From: an uncultured Desulfovibrio sp. | Lineage (GTDB): Bacteria > Desulfobacterota > Desulfovibrionia > Desulfovibrionales > Desulfovibrionaceae | Assembly: GCA_900555975.1 (NCBI GenBank) | Contig: USNI01000016.1 | Coordinates: 1 to 11,653, forward strand | Length of the DNA: 11,653 nt | Direction of reading: 5' to 3' | Part shown: positions 1 to 7,043 of the stretch, piece by piece | How positions within the stretch are numbered: the stretch's first letter is position 1 | Layout of the letters: each line of letters starts with the position of its first letter | Made by a program: the position numbers and the translations under genes | Notes under the pieces: model-generated | Seen by the model: only the letters and a program-made list of their open reading frames with translations | Told to the model about the DNA's origin: nothing | The model's database searches: none

Positions 1-2
1 TC

Positions 3-794
3 TTCGGTCAGAGTCCGCGCGCGTTCCGCAATACCGAGCTTGTGTACAGCAACGACGTGGCACGCATCGCACGGGACATGGGCTATGCCGTCATCCTGGC
101 CGAAGGCGCGGACAATGTGCTCGGCTGGCGCAGTCCCCACTTCGTCTACCGTCCCGCGGGCTGTCCGGACATGAAGCTCATGCTCCGGAGCTATTCCCTC
201 TCCGACGACATTTCCTTCCGCTTCTCCAACAGAGAATGGCCCGCCTATCCGCTCATGGCCGAAACGTTCGCTGAATGGCTGAAGCGCGTCAAGGGCAACG
301 GCGACGTGATCAATCTCTTCATGGACTACGAAACCTTCGGCGAGCATCAGTGGGCGGACACCGGCATCTTCGACTTCATGCGCGCCCTGCCGGATCAGGT
401 GCTGAGCGATCCCGATCTCGACTTTCTCACCGTGTCCGAAGCGGCGGACCGCTACCCTGCCCGTGACTTTCTGGACGTTCCCGGTTACATTTCCTGGGCC
501 GACGCCGATCGCGGACTGTCCGCATGGCTCGGCAACGACATGCAGAAGGACGCCTTCCGCGCCCTGTACGAATGCCTCGGACTCGTGAAATACGTCAACG
601 ATCCGGCGCTCAACGAGGACTGGAGAAGACTGCAGACGTCCGATCATCTCTACTACATGGGCACTCCCCATGCCGCGGACGGCGACGTTCACAAGTACTT
701 CTCCCCCTACAAGTCGCCTCTGGAGGCGTACACGAACTACATGAACATTCTGGCTGACTTCCGCGTCCGCCTTTTTGCGAAGGCCAACCAGTAG
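3..794 (+). CDS. Glycoside hydrolase family 57 enzyme (alpha-amylase-like), 3' part only
   Basis: The gene runs in from the left edge in frame with nucleotide 3, so the N-terminus is missing and 263 codons remain. GH57 enzymes hydrolyse or transfer alpha-1,4-glucan. Visible family motifs are PRAFRNTELVYSND at the edge, whose Glu (nt 36-38) sits where GH57 proteins carry the nucleophile; EGADNVLGWRSPHFVY; NLFMDYETFGEHQ, whose Asp (nt 324-326) matches the general acid; and, near the C-terminus, SDHLYYMGT followed by DGDVHKYFSPY. Catalytic assignments are by family analogy. A GTG at nt 42 is internal, because the conserved motif starts upstream of it. There is no signal peptide to judge, since the start is absent; a cytoplasmic enzyme acting on stored glycogen fits the downstream gene. 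The 3' end may also take part in an attenuator (see 769-880). Confidence 0.88.
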   Translation, partial: FGQSPRAFRNTELVYSNDVARIARDMGYAVILAEGADNVLGWRSPHFVYRPAGCPDMKLMLRSYSLSDDISFRFSNREWPAYPLMAETFAEWLKRVKGNGDVINLFMDYETFGEHQWADTGIFDFMRALPDQVLSDPDLDFLTVSEAADRYPARDFLDVPGYISWADADRGLSAWLGNDMQKDAFRALYECLGLVKYVNDPALNEDWRRLQTSDHLYYMGTPHAADGDVHKYFSPYKSPLEAYTNYMNILADFRVRLFAKANQ

Positions 795-821
795 CCATGC
801 CACGAAACTGACGCAAAAGGC
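769..821 (+). promoter_or_regulatory. Candidate antiterminator pairing competing with the 808-880 terminator
   Basis: GCCTTTTTGCG (769-779), inside the last codons of the GH57 gene, is complementary to CGCAAAAGGC (812-821): ten pairs with one bulged T. That pairing would take up the 5' arm of the terminator. A third element, AAGGC (780-784), can instead pair with GCCTT (769-773) and free the terminator arm. The arrangement resembles a transcription attenuator, and a ribosome reaching the GH57 stop at 792-794 would cover the first element. The complementarity is seen; the regulatory role is inference. Confidence 0.35.
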
Positions 822-880
822 CCCGCTTCTCTTCCGGTCTTCCGGGGAAGCGAGGCCCTTCGCGTCAGAATTCTTTTTTT
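808..880 (+). terminator. Strong intrinsic terminator between GH57 gene and glycogen synthase-phosphorylase
   Basis: Long hairpin seen directly: CTGACGC (808-814) pairs with GCGTCAG (862-868), GGCC (819-822) with GGCC (854-857), and CGCTTC (824-829) with GAAGCG (847-852), with a further CCGG/CCGG at the tip. Seven T follow at 874-880 after AATTC. It lies 13 nt past the GH57 stop, so it can end that transcript. The T-run stops 11 nt before the next ATG (892), leaving no room for a separate promoter, so the downstream gene probably depends on read-through or attenuation. Confidence 0.85.
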
Positions 881-891
881 ATGGAGTTTTC

Positions 892-3800
892 ATGAATCAC
901 CCTTCACGCACTCACCTTTTCGAGGTCAGCTGGGAAGTGTGCAACAAGGTCGGCGGCATCTATGAAGTCGTCGCCAGCAAGGCGCAGCAGGCCATGCGCG
1001 CCTTTGACGGCGAATACATCCTCATAGGGCCGGACACCAAGCACAACACCGAGTTCACCGAGACGGACGAGCCTTACTGGGATGCGCTGCGCTACCCTCT
1101 CAAGGACAAGGGCCTGCGCTGCCGTTTCGGCCGCTGGGAAATTCCCGGTCGTCCGCGCGTCATTCTCGTCGACTTCAACGGTCGGCACGACTCCAATCAG
1201 ATTCTCCGTCAGCTCTGGGAACGCTTCGGCGTCGATTCTCTGTCCGGAGGCTGGGACTACATCGAACCCGTGCTCTTCAGCTATACCTGCGGCGAAGTGA
1301 TCGCCACCATCCATCAGGTGCTGGCCAACCGCAACAAGAGTCACGGCATCGCCCACTTCCATGAATGGATGTGCGGCGCGGGCATTCTTGCGCTCAAGCA
1401 GCTCGCCCCCTCCATGGGTACGGTGTTCACCACTCACGCCACCGTGCTCGGCCGCGCCATGGCCGGCAACGGCGTGGACATCTACGCACGCATGTCGGAA
1501 ATCTCCCCCTCCCAGGAAGCCTTCCGCTACAACGTGACCGCCAAATGCTCCATGGAAACGGTCAGCGCCCGCGAAGCCGACGTGTTCACCACGGTGAGCG
1601 GCATCACCGCCGAAGAGGCACGCCTCTTCCTCGGCCGTACCCCCGACGTCATCACCGACAACGGACTCGATCTTTCCGTGATCCACGACTACAGCGCCGA
1701 CCGCGAAAGCGCGCTGAAAAACCGCGCCCGGCTGCTCGAACCCGTGAGCCGCCTGCTGCGTCGCGACATCACCCCCGACACCCGCATTCTGGTCATCTCC
1801 GGACGCTACGAGTACCACAACAAGGGCGTGGATCTCTTCCTCGACGCGCTGGCCAGGGCCCGTGCCTCCATGAAGAACACCTCCAGCAAGGTGCTTGCCC
1901 TCATGCTCATGATGGGCGGACATACCGGCGTGGATGCCAACGCCGTGAGCGGCGATCCTTCCATTGTGGCCGATCCTTCCCTGCCCGGTGCGGGCTTTCT
2001 CACCAGCCATCAGGTCTACGACGCCCCTCATGACCCCATTCTCACCACCTGCCGCCGTCTCGGTCTGAACAACGCCGCGGACGACAACGTGCAGGTCGTC
2101 TTCGTTCCCGCGCTGCTCGACGGCCATGACGGCTTCTTCAACATGCCCTACTTCGACGTGCTCTCCGGCTGCGATCTCGGCGTGTTCCCCTCCTGGTACG
2201 AACCCTGGGGCTATACTCCCCATGAAAGCGCCGCCTACAGCGTGCCCACCGTCACCACCGATCTGTCCGGCTTCGGCCTCTGGATCCGCCAGCTGGAAAA
2301 CGAAATCGGTCCGCAGCCCGGCATCGGCGTCATCGCCCGCCGCAACAACGACTACGCAAAGACCGTGGAGGCCCTTGCCGACGTCATCGTGCACTACGCC
2401 ACCTGCCCGGACGAGGAACTCGACCAGCGTCGCCGCACCGTGCGCGCCGCCGCCGCTCACGCCGACTGGAACGAATTCTTCCGTCTCTACATGAACGCCT
2501 ACGACATGGCCAATGAAAAGGCTCATTTCCGTCGTCACGCATCCAACCACTCCCAGACCGCCAATTTCTCCAAGGAACTCGCCATGCGTCCCTCCACCAT
2601 TCCCTTCCTGCGCACCCTGAACGCCGTGTCGGAGCTTCCCGAGAAGCTGAGGCGTCTGCACGACATTGCCCGCAACGTGTGGTGGTGCTGGCAGCCCGAG
2701 GCGCTGGAACTGTTCAAAAGCATGTCGCCCGAACTCTGGGAAAAGAGCGATCACAATCCCATCATCATGGTGGAGAACACGCCTCCGGAAAGACTGCGTG
2801 CGCTGGCCTCCGACATGACCTTCGTGAACAGGCTGAACAAGCTCGCCGAAGCTTTCGACGCCTATATGGCCCAGCCCGTCATCGCCGATACCATGGAGGA
2901 CGGCACGACGGCCGTTTCTCCGGAACGTCCCGTGGCCTATTTCTCCACGGAATACGGTCTGCATGAAAGCCTGCAGCTGTATTCCGGCGGTCTCGGCGTG
3001 CTCTCCGGCGATCACCTGAAGTCCTCCAGCGACGAACGTCTGCCTCTTGTCGGCGTGGGCCTGTTCTATCTCAACGGCTACTTCCAGCAGACCGTGGACA
3101 AGAACGGTCATCAGAACCCGCAGTACCCCGAGAATCATCCCGCCAACCTGCCGCTTGAGGCCATACTCGACGACAAGGGCGAACCGCTCATGATCTCCCT
3201 TCCCCTCGGTACGCGCACGCTCCATGCCCGCATATGGAAGCTGCAGGTCGGTCTCATTCCGCTGTATCTCATGGATACCAACGTTCCGCAGAACAGCGAC
3301 GACGATCGTCGCGTCACCGCCCGTCTGTATGAAGCCGACCGCGACGTGCGCATGCGTCAGGAAATCCTTCTCGGCATAGGCGGCGTGCGCATGCTGGCCG
3401 CCCTCGGCATCACGCCTTCCGTATGGCACATGAACGAAGGGCATTCCGCATTCCTCATCGTGGAACGTCTGCGTCAGCACATGAAGGGCGACGACCTCTC
3501 CCTGGAAGAAGCAAAAACCCTCGTGCGAAGCTCCTGCGTGTTCACCACGCACACGCCCGTGGACGCCGGCAACGAACGCTTCTCCGTGGATCTCATGAGC
3601 CGCTACTTCCAGCCCTATGCCGAAATGCTGGGCATGGAATGGACCGACTTCCTGAACCTCGGACGGCAGGACGGCGGCGATCCCAACAACTTCGACATGA
3701 CCGTGTTCGCCCTGCGCATGTCCTCGCAGGCCAACGGCGTGAGCGCCATGCACGGCATGGTGTCCCGCCGCATGTGGCGCAACATCTGGAAGGGATTCAC

Positions 3801-5172
3801 CGAAGCGGAGCTGCCCATCGGCCATGTGACCAACGGCGTGCATACCGCCTCCTATGTCGGCCCCGCCTTCCGCATGCTGCTGAACCGCTATCTCGGTCAG
3901 AACTGGCTCGACATGCATCCCGAAGACCCGGCATGGAACAGGGTGCAGTCCATTCCCGACGATGAATTCTGGGCCGCCCGCCGTGCACAGAAGCATACGC
4001 TCATCAACGCCCTGCGCGAACGTCTGCCCCTGTGCGCCGCCTATGCCGACATCACCGGAGAAGAGCGTACCCGCTGGCTTTCCGGTCTCACGCAGAACGC
4101 GCTCATCATCGGCTTTGCCCGCCGCTTTGCGCCGTACAAGCGCGCCACCATGCTCTTTGCCGATCCCGACCGTCTGGCCCGTCTGCTCAACGATCCCGCC
4201 CGTCCCACCGTGCTCGTCATGGCCGGCAAGGCGCATCCCGCCGACAGCAAGGGCATCGAACTCATCGAAGAAGTCGTGCGCTGGTCGCGTGATCCGCGCT
4301 TCTTCGGCAGAATCTTCTTCCTGGAAAACTACAACCTCGAAGTATCCCGTCTGCTGTCCCGCGGCTGCGACGTATGGCTCAACACGCCCCGCCGTCCCCA
4401 TGAAGCCAGCGGCACCAGCGGTGAAAAGGTGCCGGTCAACGGCGGCATCAACCTCAGCATCTCCGACGGCTGGTGGGTGGAAGGCGACAACGGCAAAAAC
4501 GGCTGGACCATCGGTCCGAAGGCCACCTACGCCACGCTTTCCGCCGAACAGAACGACTATGCCGATGCCGAAAGCCTGTACCAGATTCTGGAAAACGACG
4601 TTCTTCCCCTGTTCTTCCATCGCGATTCCGACTCCCTGCCCCACGGCTGGATAACCGTGGCCAAGAACTCCCTGCAGAGCCTCACCGCCATGTACGGCTG
4701 CCGGCGCATGGTCCGCGACTACATGGAACAGATCTACATCCCCGCCGCCCGCCGCGGCGTGGCCATGGACGCCGACCGTCAGGCCAAGGCCCGCGCCGTC
4801 ACCGCCTGGAAGCAGAACATTCCCGGACGCTTCAACACCGTGGTCATCCAGTCCGTCGAGCTGTCCGGCCTTGACGGGGACACCGTGTACTGCGGCAAAC
4901 CCTTCGCCGTGAAGCTCACGCTCACCCCCGGCGACATGAAGCGCGAAGAACTCCTGGTACAGTTCGTCCTCGGCGTGACCGACGGCATGAACTTCATCGA
5001 TGAGCCTCAGATCGTGAATCTTGCCCTGACCGGCGAAGAAGACGGCAAGCTCGTCTATGAAGCCTCCTGCGAGGCCAGAGAAAACGGCCTCCATGCCTAT
5101 GGCGTGCGCGTCGTTCCCTTCATCGATCCTCTGGACAACGTCCTCAGCTCCGGTCTCGTGCACTGGGCGTAA
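892..5172 (+). CDS. Glycogen synthase (GT3)-alpha-glucan phosphorylase (GT35) fusion
   Basis: A 1426-residue predicted bifunctional enzyme of glycogen turnover. Residues about 8-545 are a eukaryotic-type GT3 glycogen synthase: FEVSWEVCNKVGGIY (10-24) with K19 for sugar-nucleotide binding, GRYEYHNKG (304-312) with R305 and K311, and the EX7E motif in YEPWGYTPHES (E437, E445). After a linker, a DUF3417 segment starts near residue 574 (LRRLHDIARNVWWCWQPE). The short-type phosphorylase core follows with YSGGLGVLSGDHLKSSSD from 697, MNEGHSAF near 849, GFARRFAPYKR, and EASGTSGEK (1171-1179), where K1179 should carry pyridoxal phosphate. Residues 1314-1426 form a beta-rich C-terminal extension. All signature residues look intact. 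The start is ATG 892 with GGAG at 883-886; an upstream in-frame GTG at 775 lies inside the GH57 gene and is rejected. No signal peptide, so cytoplasmic. Synthesis and phosphorolysis in one chain is unusual. Confidence 0.92.
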   Translation: MNHPSRTHLFEVSWEVCNKVGGIYEVVASKAQQAMRAFDGEYILIGPDTKHNTEFTETDEPYWDALRYPLKDKGLRCRFGRWEIPGRPRVILVDFNGRHDSNQILRQLWERFGVDSLSGGWDYIEPVLFSYTCGEVIATIHQVLANRNKSHGIAHFHEWMCGAGILALKQLAPSMGTVFTTHATVLGRAMAGNGVDIYARMSEISPSQEAFRYNVTAKCSMETVSAREADVFTTVSGITAEEARLFLGRTPDVITDNGLDLSVIHDYSADRESALKNRARLLEPVSRLLRRDITPDTRILVISGRYEYHNKGVDLFLDALARARASMKNTSSKVLALMLMMGGHTGVDANAVSGDPSIVADPSLPGAGFLTSHQVYDAPHDPILTTCRRLGLNNAADDNVQVVFVPALLDGHDGFFNMPYFDVLSGCDLGVFPSWYEPWGYTPHESAAYSVPTVTTDLSGFGLWIRQLENEIGPQPGIGVIARRNNDYAKTVEALADVIVHYATCPDEELDQRRRTVRAAAAHADWNEFFRLYMNAYDMANEKAHFRRHASNHSQTANFSKELAMRPSTIPFLRTLNAVSELPEKLRRLHDIARNVWWCWQPEALELFKSMSPELWEKSDHNPIIMVENTPPERLRALASDMTFVNRLNKLAEAFDAYMAQPVIADTMEDGTTAVSPERPVAYFSTEYGLHESLQLYSGGLGVLSGDHLKSSSDERLPLVGVGLFYLNGYFQQTVDKNGHQNPQYPENHPANLPLEAILDDKGEPLMISLPLGTRTLHARIWKLQVGLIPLYLMDTNVPQNSDDDRRVTARLYEADRDVRMRQEILLGIGGVRMLAALGITPSVWHMNEGHSAFLIVERLRQHMKGDDLSLEEAKTLVRSSCVFTTHTPVDAGNERFSVDLMSRYFQPYAEMLGMEWTDFLNLGRQDGGDPNNFDMTVFALRMSSQANGVSAMHGMVSRRMWRNIWKGFTEAELPIGHVTNGVHTASYVGPAFRMLLNRYLGQNWLDMHPEDPAWNRVQSIPDDEFWAARRAQKHTLINALRERLPLCAAYADITGEERTRWLSGLTQNALIIGFARRFAPYKRATMLFADPDRLARLLNDPARPTVLVMAGKAHPADSKGIELIEEVVRWSRDPRFFGRIFFLENYNLEVSRLLSRGCDVWLNTPRRPHEASGTSGEKVPVNGGINLSISDGWWVEGDNGKNGWTIGPKATYATLSAEQNDYADAESLYQILENDVLPLFFHRDSDSLPHGWITVAKNSLQSLTAMYGCRRMVRDYMEQIYIPAARRGVAMDADRQAKARAVTAWKQNIPGRFNTVVIQSVELSGLDGDTVYCGKPFAVKLTLTPGDMKREELLVQFVLGVTDGMNFIDEPQIVNLALTGEEDGKLVYEASCEARENGLHAYGVRVVPFIDPLDNVLSSGLVHWA
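2572..2586 (+). promoter_or_regulatory. Possible internal ribosome binding site and start codon at the domain joint
   Basis: AAGGA (2572-2576), seven nucleotides, then an in-frame ATG (2584-2586, Met565). It falls in the linker between synthase and phosphorylase, just before DUF3417. Initiation here would give an 862-residue stand-alone phosphorylase, close to the usual size of this family. Whether it is used cannot be told from sequence. Confidence 0.35.
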
Positions 5173-5207
5173 CCTTCCGTACCGGTCTTCAGACTCATAA
5201 GTAAACG

Positions 5208-5253
5208 ACATTCCCCGCGCCTTCCCTTTCCGAAGGCACGGGGAATGTTTTTT
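5208..5253 (+). terminator. Intrinsic terminator after the glycogen fusion gene
   Basis: ACATTCCCCG (5208-5217) pairs with CGGGGAATGT (5239-5248) and GCCTTC (5219-5224) with GAAGGC (5232-5237), with one mismatch between the two stems and a seven-base loop. Six T follow at 5248-5253. It lies 36 nt past the stop codon. On the other strand the hairpin follows the minus-strand nitroreductase gene but lacks a solid T-run, so it would be a weak terminator in that direction. Confidence 0.9.
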
Positions 5254-5282
5254 GCGGCATTCCGCACGGAGACGGCAACAGG

Positions 5283-5885
5283 CTACTTCTTTGCGGCAGG
5301 ATATCCCACGGGCTGTATCATGTACACCTTCCAGCCGTCCTGCAGGGGCAGCACACCGTCGAGCAGATTCGTCTCCTGCGCCTTCATGACGTTGGCAAGT
5401 CCGGCGGATGCGCAGTAGAGCGCCACGTTCTCATACATCGAACCGATATGGAAGGCGGAATAGTGATCGCTCTGCTGAGCGGCATGCAGAAGCACCATGG
5501 GCGCTCCGTTCGCATACCGTTTCAGATAGTCTCCCTGCAGCACCTGTTCCAGAATATTCTGTCCGGCATCGTAGCGGTATACGCCGTCGGGCAGCACGGC
5601 ATACACACCGATGCGCTGGTAGTTCATGGCCGTGGGAACGGTGCGCCTGCCGTCCTCACGGTTCACGCCGCAGGCCGCCCACAGAATGTTCGAGACTTCC
5701 TGAAGAGGCAGAGGACGGCTGTCGAACGAACGCTCCACATGCCTTCCTGCCAGAGCCTCCGGCACAGAAAGTCCTCCCTGCTTCTGCGGAGCCGGCAGTT
5801 CCACCAGCATGGCCGCCATGGCCGGAGCCGGAGCGGCAAGCGCCATGCAGCACAGTACGGAAAGAAGCATTTTTCTCATATTCAT
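5283..5885 (-). CDS. Secreted nitroreductase-family protein (FMN-dependent fold)
   Basis: 200 residues from the ATG at 5885, chosen because AAGGAG lies seven bases upstream and because the N-terminus is then a signal peptide: MNMRK, a hydrophobic run LLSVLCCMALAAP, and cleavage likely after PAPAMA (about residue 24). A longer in-frame start at 6059 would bury this signal and has no support. The mature part is a nitroreductase-like domain: GRHVERSFDSRPL (48-60) with the paired Arg expected at the FMN phosphate, TAMNYQ (85-90), GSMYENVALYCASAGLANVM (148-167), and a C-terminal GYP (194-196). The product should be exported; its electron donor and substrate cannot be read from sequence. It is divergent to khpA and convergent with the glycogen gene, so it is probably monocistronic. 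SagB/ThcOx-like members share this fold, but no toxin or peptide partner genes are present. Confidence 0.82.
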   Translation of the reverse strand: MNMRKMLLSVLCCMALAAPAPAMAAMLVELPAPQKQGGLSVPEALAGRHVERSFDSRPLPLQEVSNILWAACGVNREDGRRTVPTAMNYQRIGVYAVLPDGVYRYDAGQNILEQVLQGDYLKRYANGAPMVLLHAAQQSDHYSAFHIGSMYENVALYCASAGLANVMKAQETNLLDGVLPLQDGWKVYMIQPVGYPAAKK

Positions 5886-5987
5886 GGCGACACTCCTTTT
5901 CCCCGTCGTCCGGTCTTTCGGCCCAACCGCGCACAAGAGCCAGCCTGACTGCCCATGACGGACATCCCTCCGTCTTTGGAAAGGCAA

Positions 5988-6075
5988 GAAATCCGGACGA
6001 TGCGGGACTCTTTTGAAAATGCATATCAGAAAAGTCCTGCACCGTCCCGCAGTCTTCAATACTTTGCAAGATTTC
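5988..6075. other. Nested and mutually exclusive inverted repeats in the 5886-6198 gap
   Basis: This lies in the about 310-bp gene-free stretch between the nitroreductase start and khpA. GAAATC (5988-5993) pairs with GATTTC (6070-6075). TGCGGGAC (6001-6008) pairs perfectly with GTCCCGCA (6044-6051). GCGGGACT-TTTT (6002-6014, one bulge) can instead pair with AAAAGTCCTGC (6030-6040). It could be a structured leader of the minus-strand gene, a small RNA or an operator; no known riboswitch class was recognised. Apart from this and the promoter candidate at 6117, nothing was found in the gap. Confidence 0.35.
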
Positions 6076-6116
6076 CCCGACGACGCGTTCCGGTCCGGAA
6101 GCCTCCTCTCCCTTCA

Positions 6117-6144
6117 TTGACGGGCAGCGGAAGGGAATGATACT
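6117..6144 (+). promoter_or_regulatory. Candidate sigma70 promoter for khpA-rimM-trmD-rplS
   Basis: TTGACG (6117-6122) is a five-of-six match to the -35 consensus. GATACT (6139-6144) is a four-of-six -10 match. The spacer is 16 bp. A start near 6151 would give a leader of about 48 nt before the khpA ATG at 6199. It suits khpA being the first gene of the transcript here, with no rpsP upstream. Motif match only. Confidence 0.45.
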
Positions 6145-6198
6145 CTGAAAAAAATTTTGCGCCCGTCCGCTACCGGAACAAGCGCGTGGAGAGCATGC

Positions 6199-6435
6199 AT
6201 GCAGCAGAAAGAACTTGTGGAATTCATCGCCAGATCTCTGGTGGACAATCCCGATCAGGTCTCCGTGACCGAAACGGAGGGCGAACAGGGCACGACTCTG
6301 GAGCTGTCCGTGTCCAGAGACGATCTCGGCAAGATCATCGGCAAGCAGGGACGTACGGCACGCGCCATCCGTACGCTTCTCGGAGCCGTCTCGGCCAAGA
6401 CGAAAAAGCGCGTCGTTCTGGAAATTCTCGAATAA
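6199..6435 (+). CDS. khpA: KH-domain RNA-binding protein KhpA
   Basis: A 78-residue single KH domain, the normal size for KhpA (formerly YlqC/UPF0109), a cytoplasmic RNA chaperone that in Gram-positive bacteria pairs with KhpB. The KH signature IIGKQGRT is at residues 46-53, with the GxxG loop G48-K-Q-G51 intact. The start is the ATG at 6199: GGAG at 6188-6191 lies seven bases upstream. A TTG at 6157 would extend the frame by 14 residues not typical of the family, and the nearby ATG at 6195 is out of frame. The stop codon overlaps the rimM start by one base (TAATG). Genes next to khpA are commonly rpsP upstream and rimM-trmD downstream; here a probable promoter lies directly upstream instead. 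Confidence 0.93.
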   Translation: MQQKELVEFIARSLVDNPDQVSVTETEGEQGTTLELSVSRDDLGKIIGKQGRTARAIRTLLGAVSAKTKKRVVLEILE

Positions 6436-7037
6436 TGCCCGCTTCCTCTCTTGTTGTTCTGGGGCGTCTTGCCAGACCCCACGGCGTCAAAGGCGACATC
6501 CGGGTGGACTACTACGCCGACTCCGCCGAACTGCTGGACAAACCCCTCATGCTTCGTGCGGGACGCTTTGCGCCGCGTCCCATCCGCGTCCGCGACTGGC
6601 ATCTGTGGAAGGATCAGCTCATTCTCGGCATCGAGGGGTGCAACGATCGTTCCGCGGCCGAACAGCTGCGCGGTCAGGAACTGCTCATCGACGCCTCCTT
6701 CCTGCCCGAGGCCGAAGAGGACGAACCCTATCTGCGCGACCTCATCGGCCTTTCCGTGCGCCTTGAAGACGGCACCCTCGTCGGCAGGCTGGAAGACGTG
6801 GATTTTCCTGCCGGTCAGGAAATGTGGAGCATACGCGCTCCTGAAGATCAGGGCGGATACGAGATTCTCTTCCCAGCCGTCCCCGAATTCGTGCTGGACA
6901 TCGATCTTTCCGCGGAAACGGTGACCATCGCGCCGCCGGAAGGCCTGCTCGATCTCTATCGCGAAGGCGCATCCTCCGTTCCCGACGACGGCGATGAAGA
7001 TGCCGATCAGGAAGAACGTTCCCCCCGCAGGTCATGA
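6435..7037 (+). CDS. rimM: Ribosome maturation factor RimM
   Basis: A 200-residue protein that binds ribosomal protein S19 and assists maturation of the 30S head domain. The N-terminal beta-barrel carries GRLARPHGVKGDIRV (residues 10-24). A PRC-barrel domain follows from about residue 97 (LRDLIGLSVRLEDGTLVGRLEDV), with ILFPAVPEFVLDIDL near 144-158 and the family's closing PPEGLL motif at 167-172. The start overlaps the khpA stop by one base and has only a weak ribosome site, so translational coupling is likely. It is somewhat longer than E. coli RimM because of a charged tail (about 176-200) rich in Asp, Glu and Arg, probably disordered. The trmD start follows after six bases. Confidence 0.95.
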   Translation: MPASSLVVLGRLARPHGVKGDIRVDYYADSAELLDKPLMLRAGRFAPRPIRVRDWHLWKDQLILGIEGCNDRSAAEQLRGQELLIDASFLPEAEEDEPYLRDLIGLSVRLEDGTLVGRLEDVDFPAGQEMWSIRAPEDQGGYEILFPAVPEFVLDIDLSAETVTIAPPEGLLDLYREGASSVPDDGDEDADQEERSPRRS

Positions 7038-7043
7038 TCCGTC

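Noticed and set aside
775..891. Upstream extension of the glycogen fusion gene to a GTG at 775
   Set aside because: The extension lies in the GH57 coding end and the terminator hairpin; ATG 892 has its own GGAG and starts directly before the conserved FEVSWEV motif.
904..5211. 1435-codon open frame on the minus strand opposite the glycogen fusion gene
   Set aside because: It is an antisense shadow created by GC-rich third positions. Its translation is low-complexity (rich in His, Gly, Ala, Val), has no recognisable domain, and the plus strand encodes two intact enzyme families over the same bases.
5408..6016. 202-codon and overlapping 166-codon plus-strand frames across the nitroreductase
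   Set aside because: They are out-of-frame readings of the minus-strand gene, with no recognisable motifs.
5886..6059. 58-codon N-terminal extension of the nitroreductase
   Set aside because: The extension is Arg-rich and without family likeness, whereas the ATG at 5885 has AAGGAG and begins a clean signal peptide.
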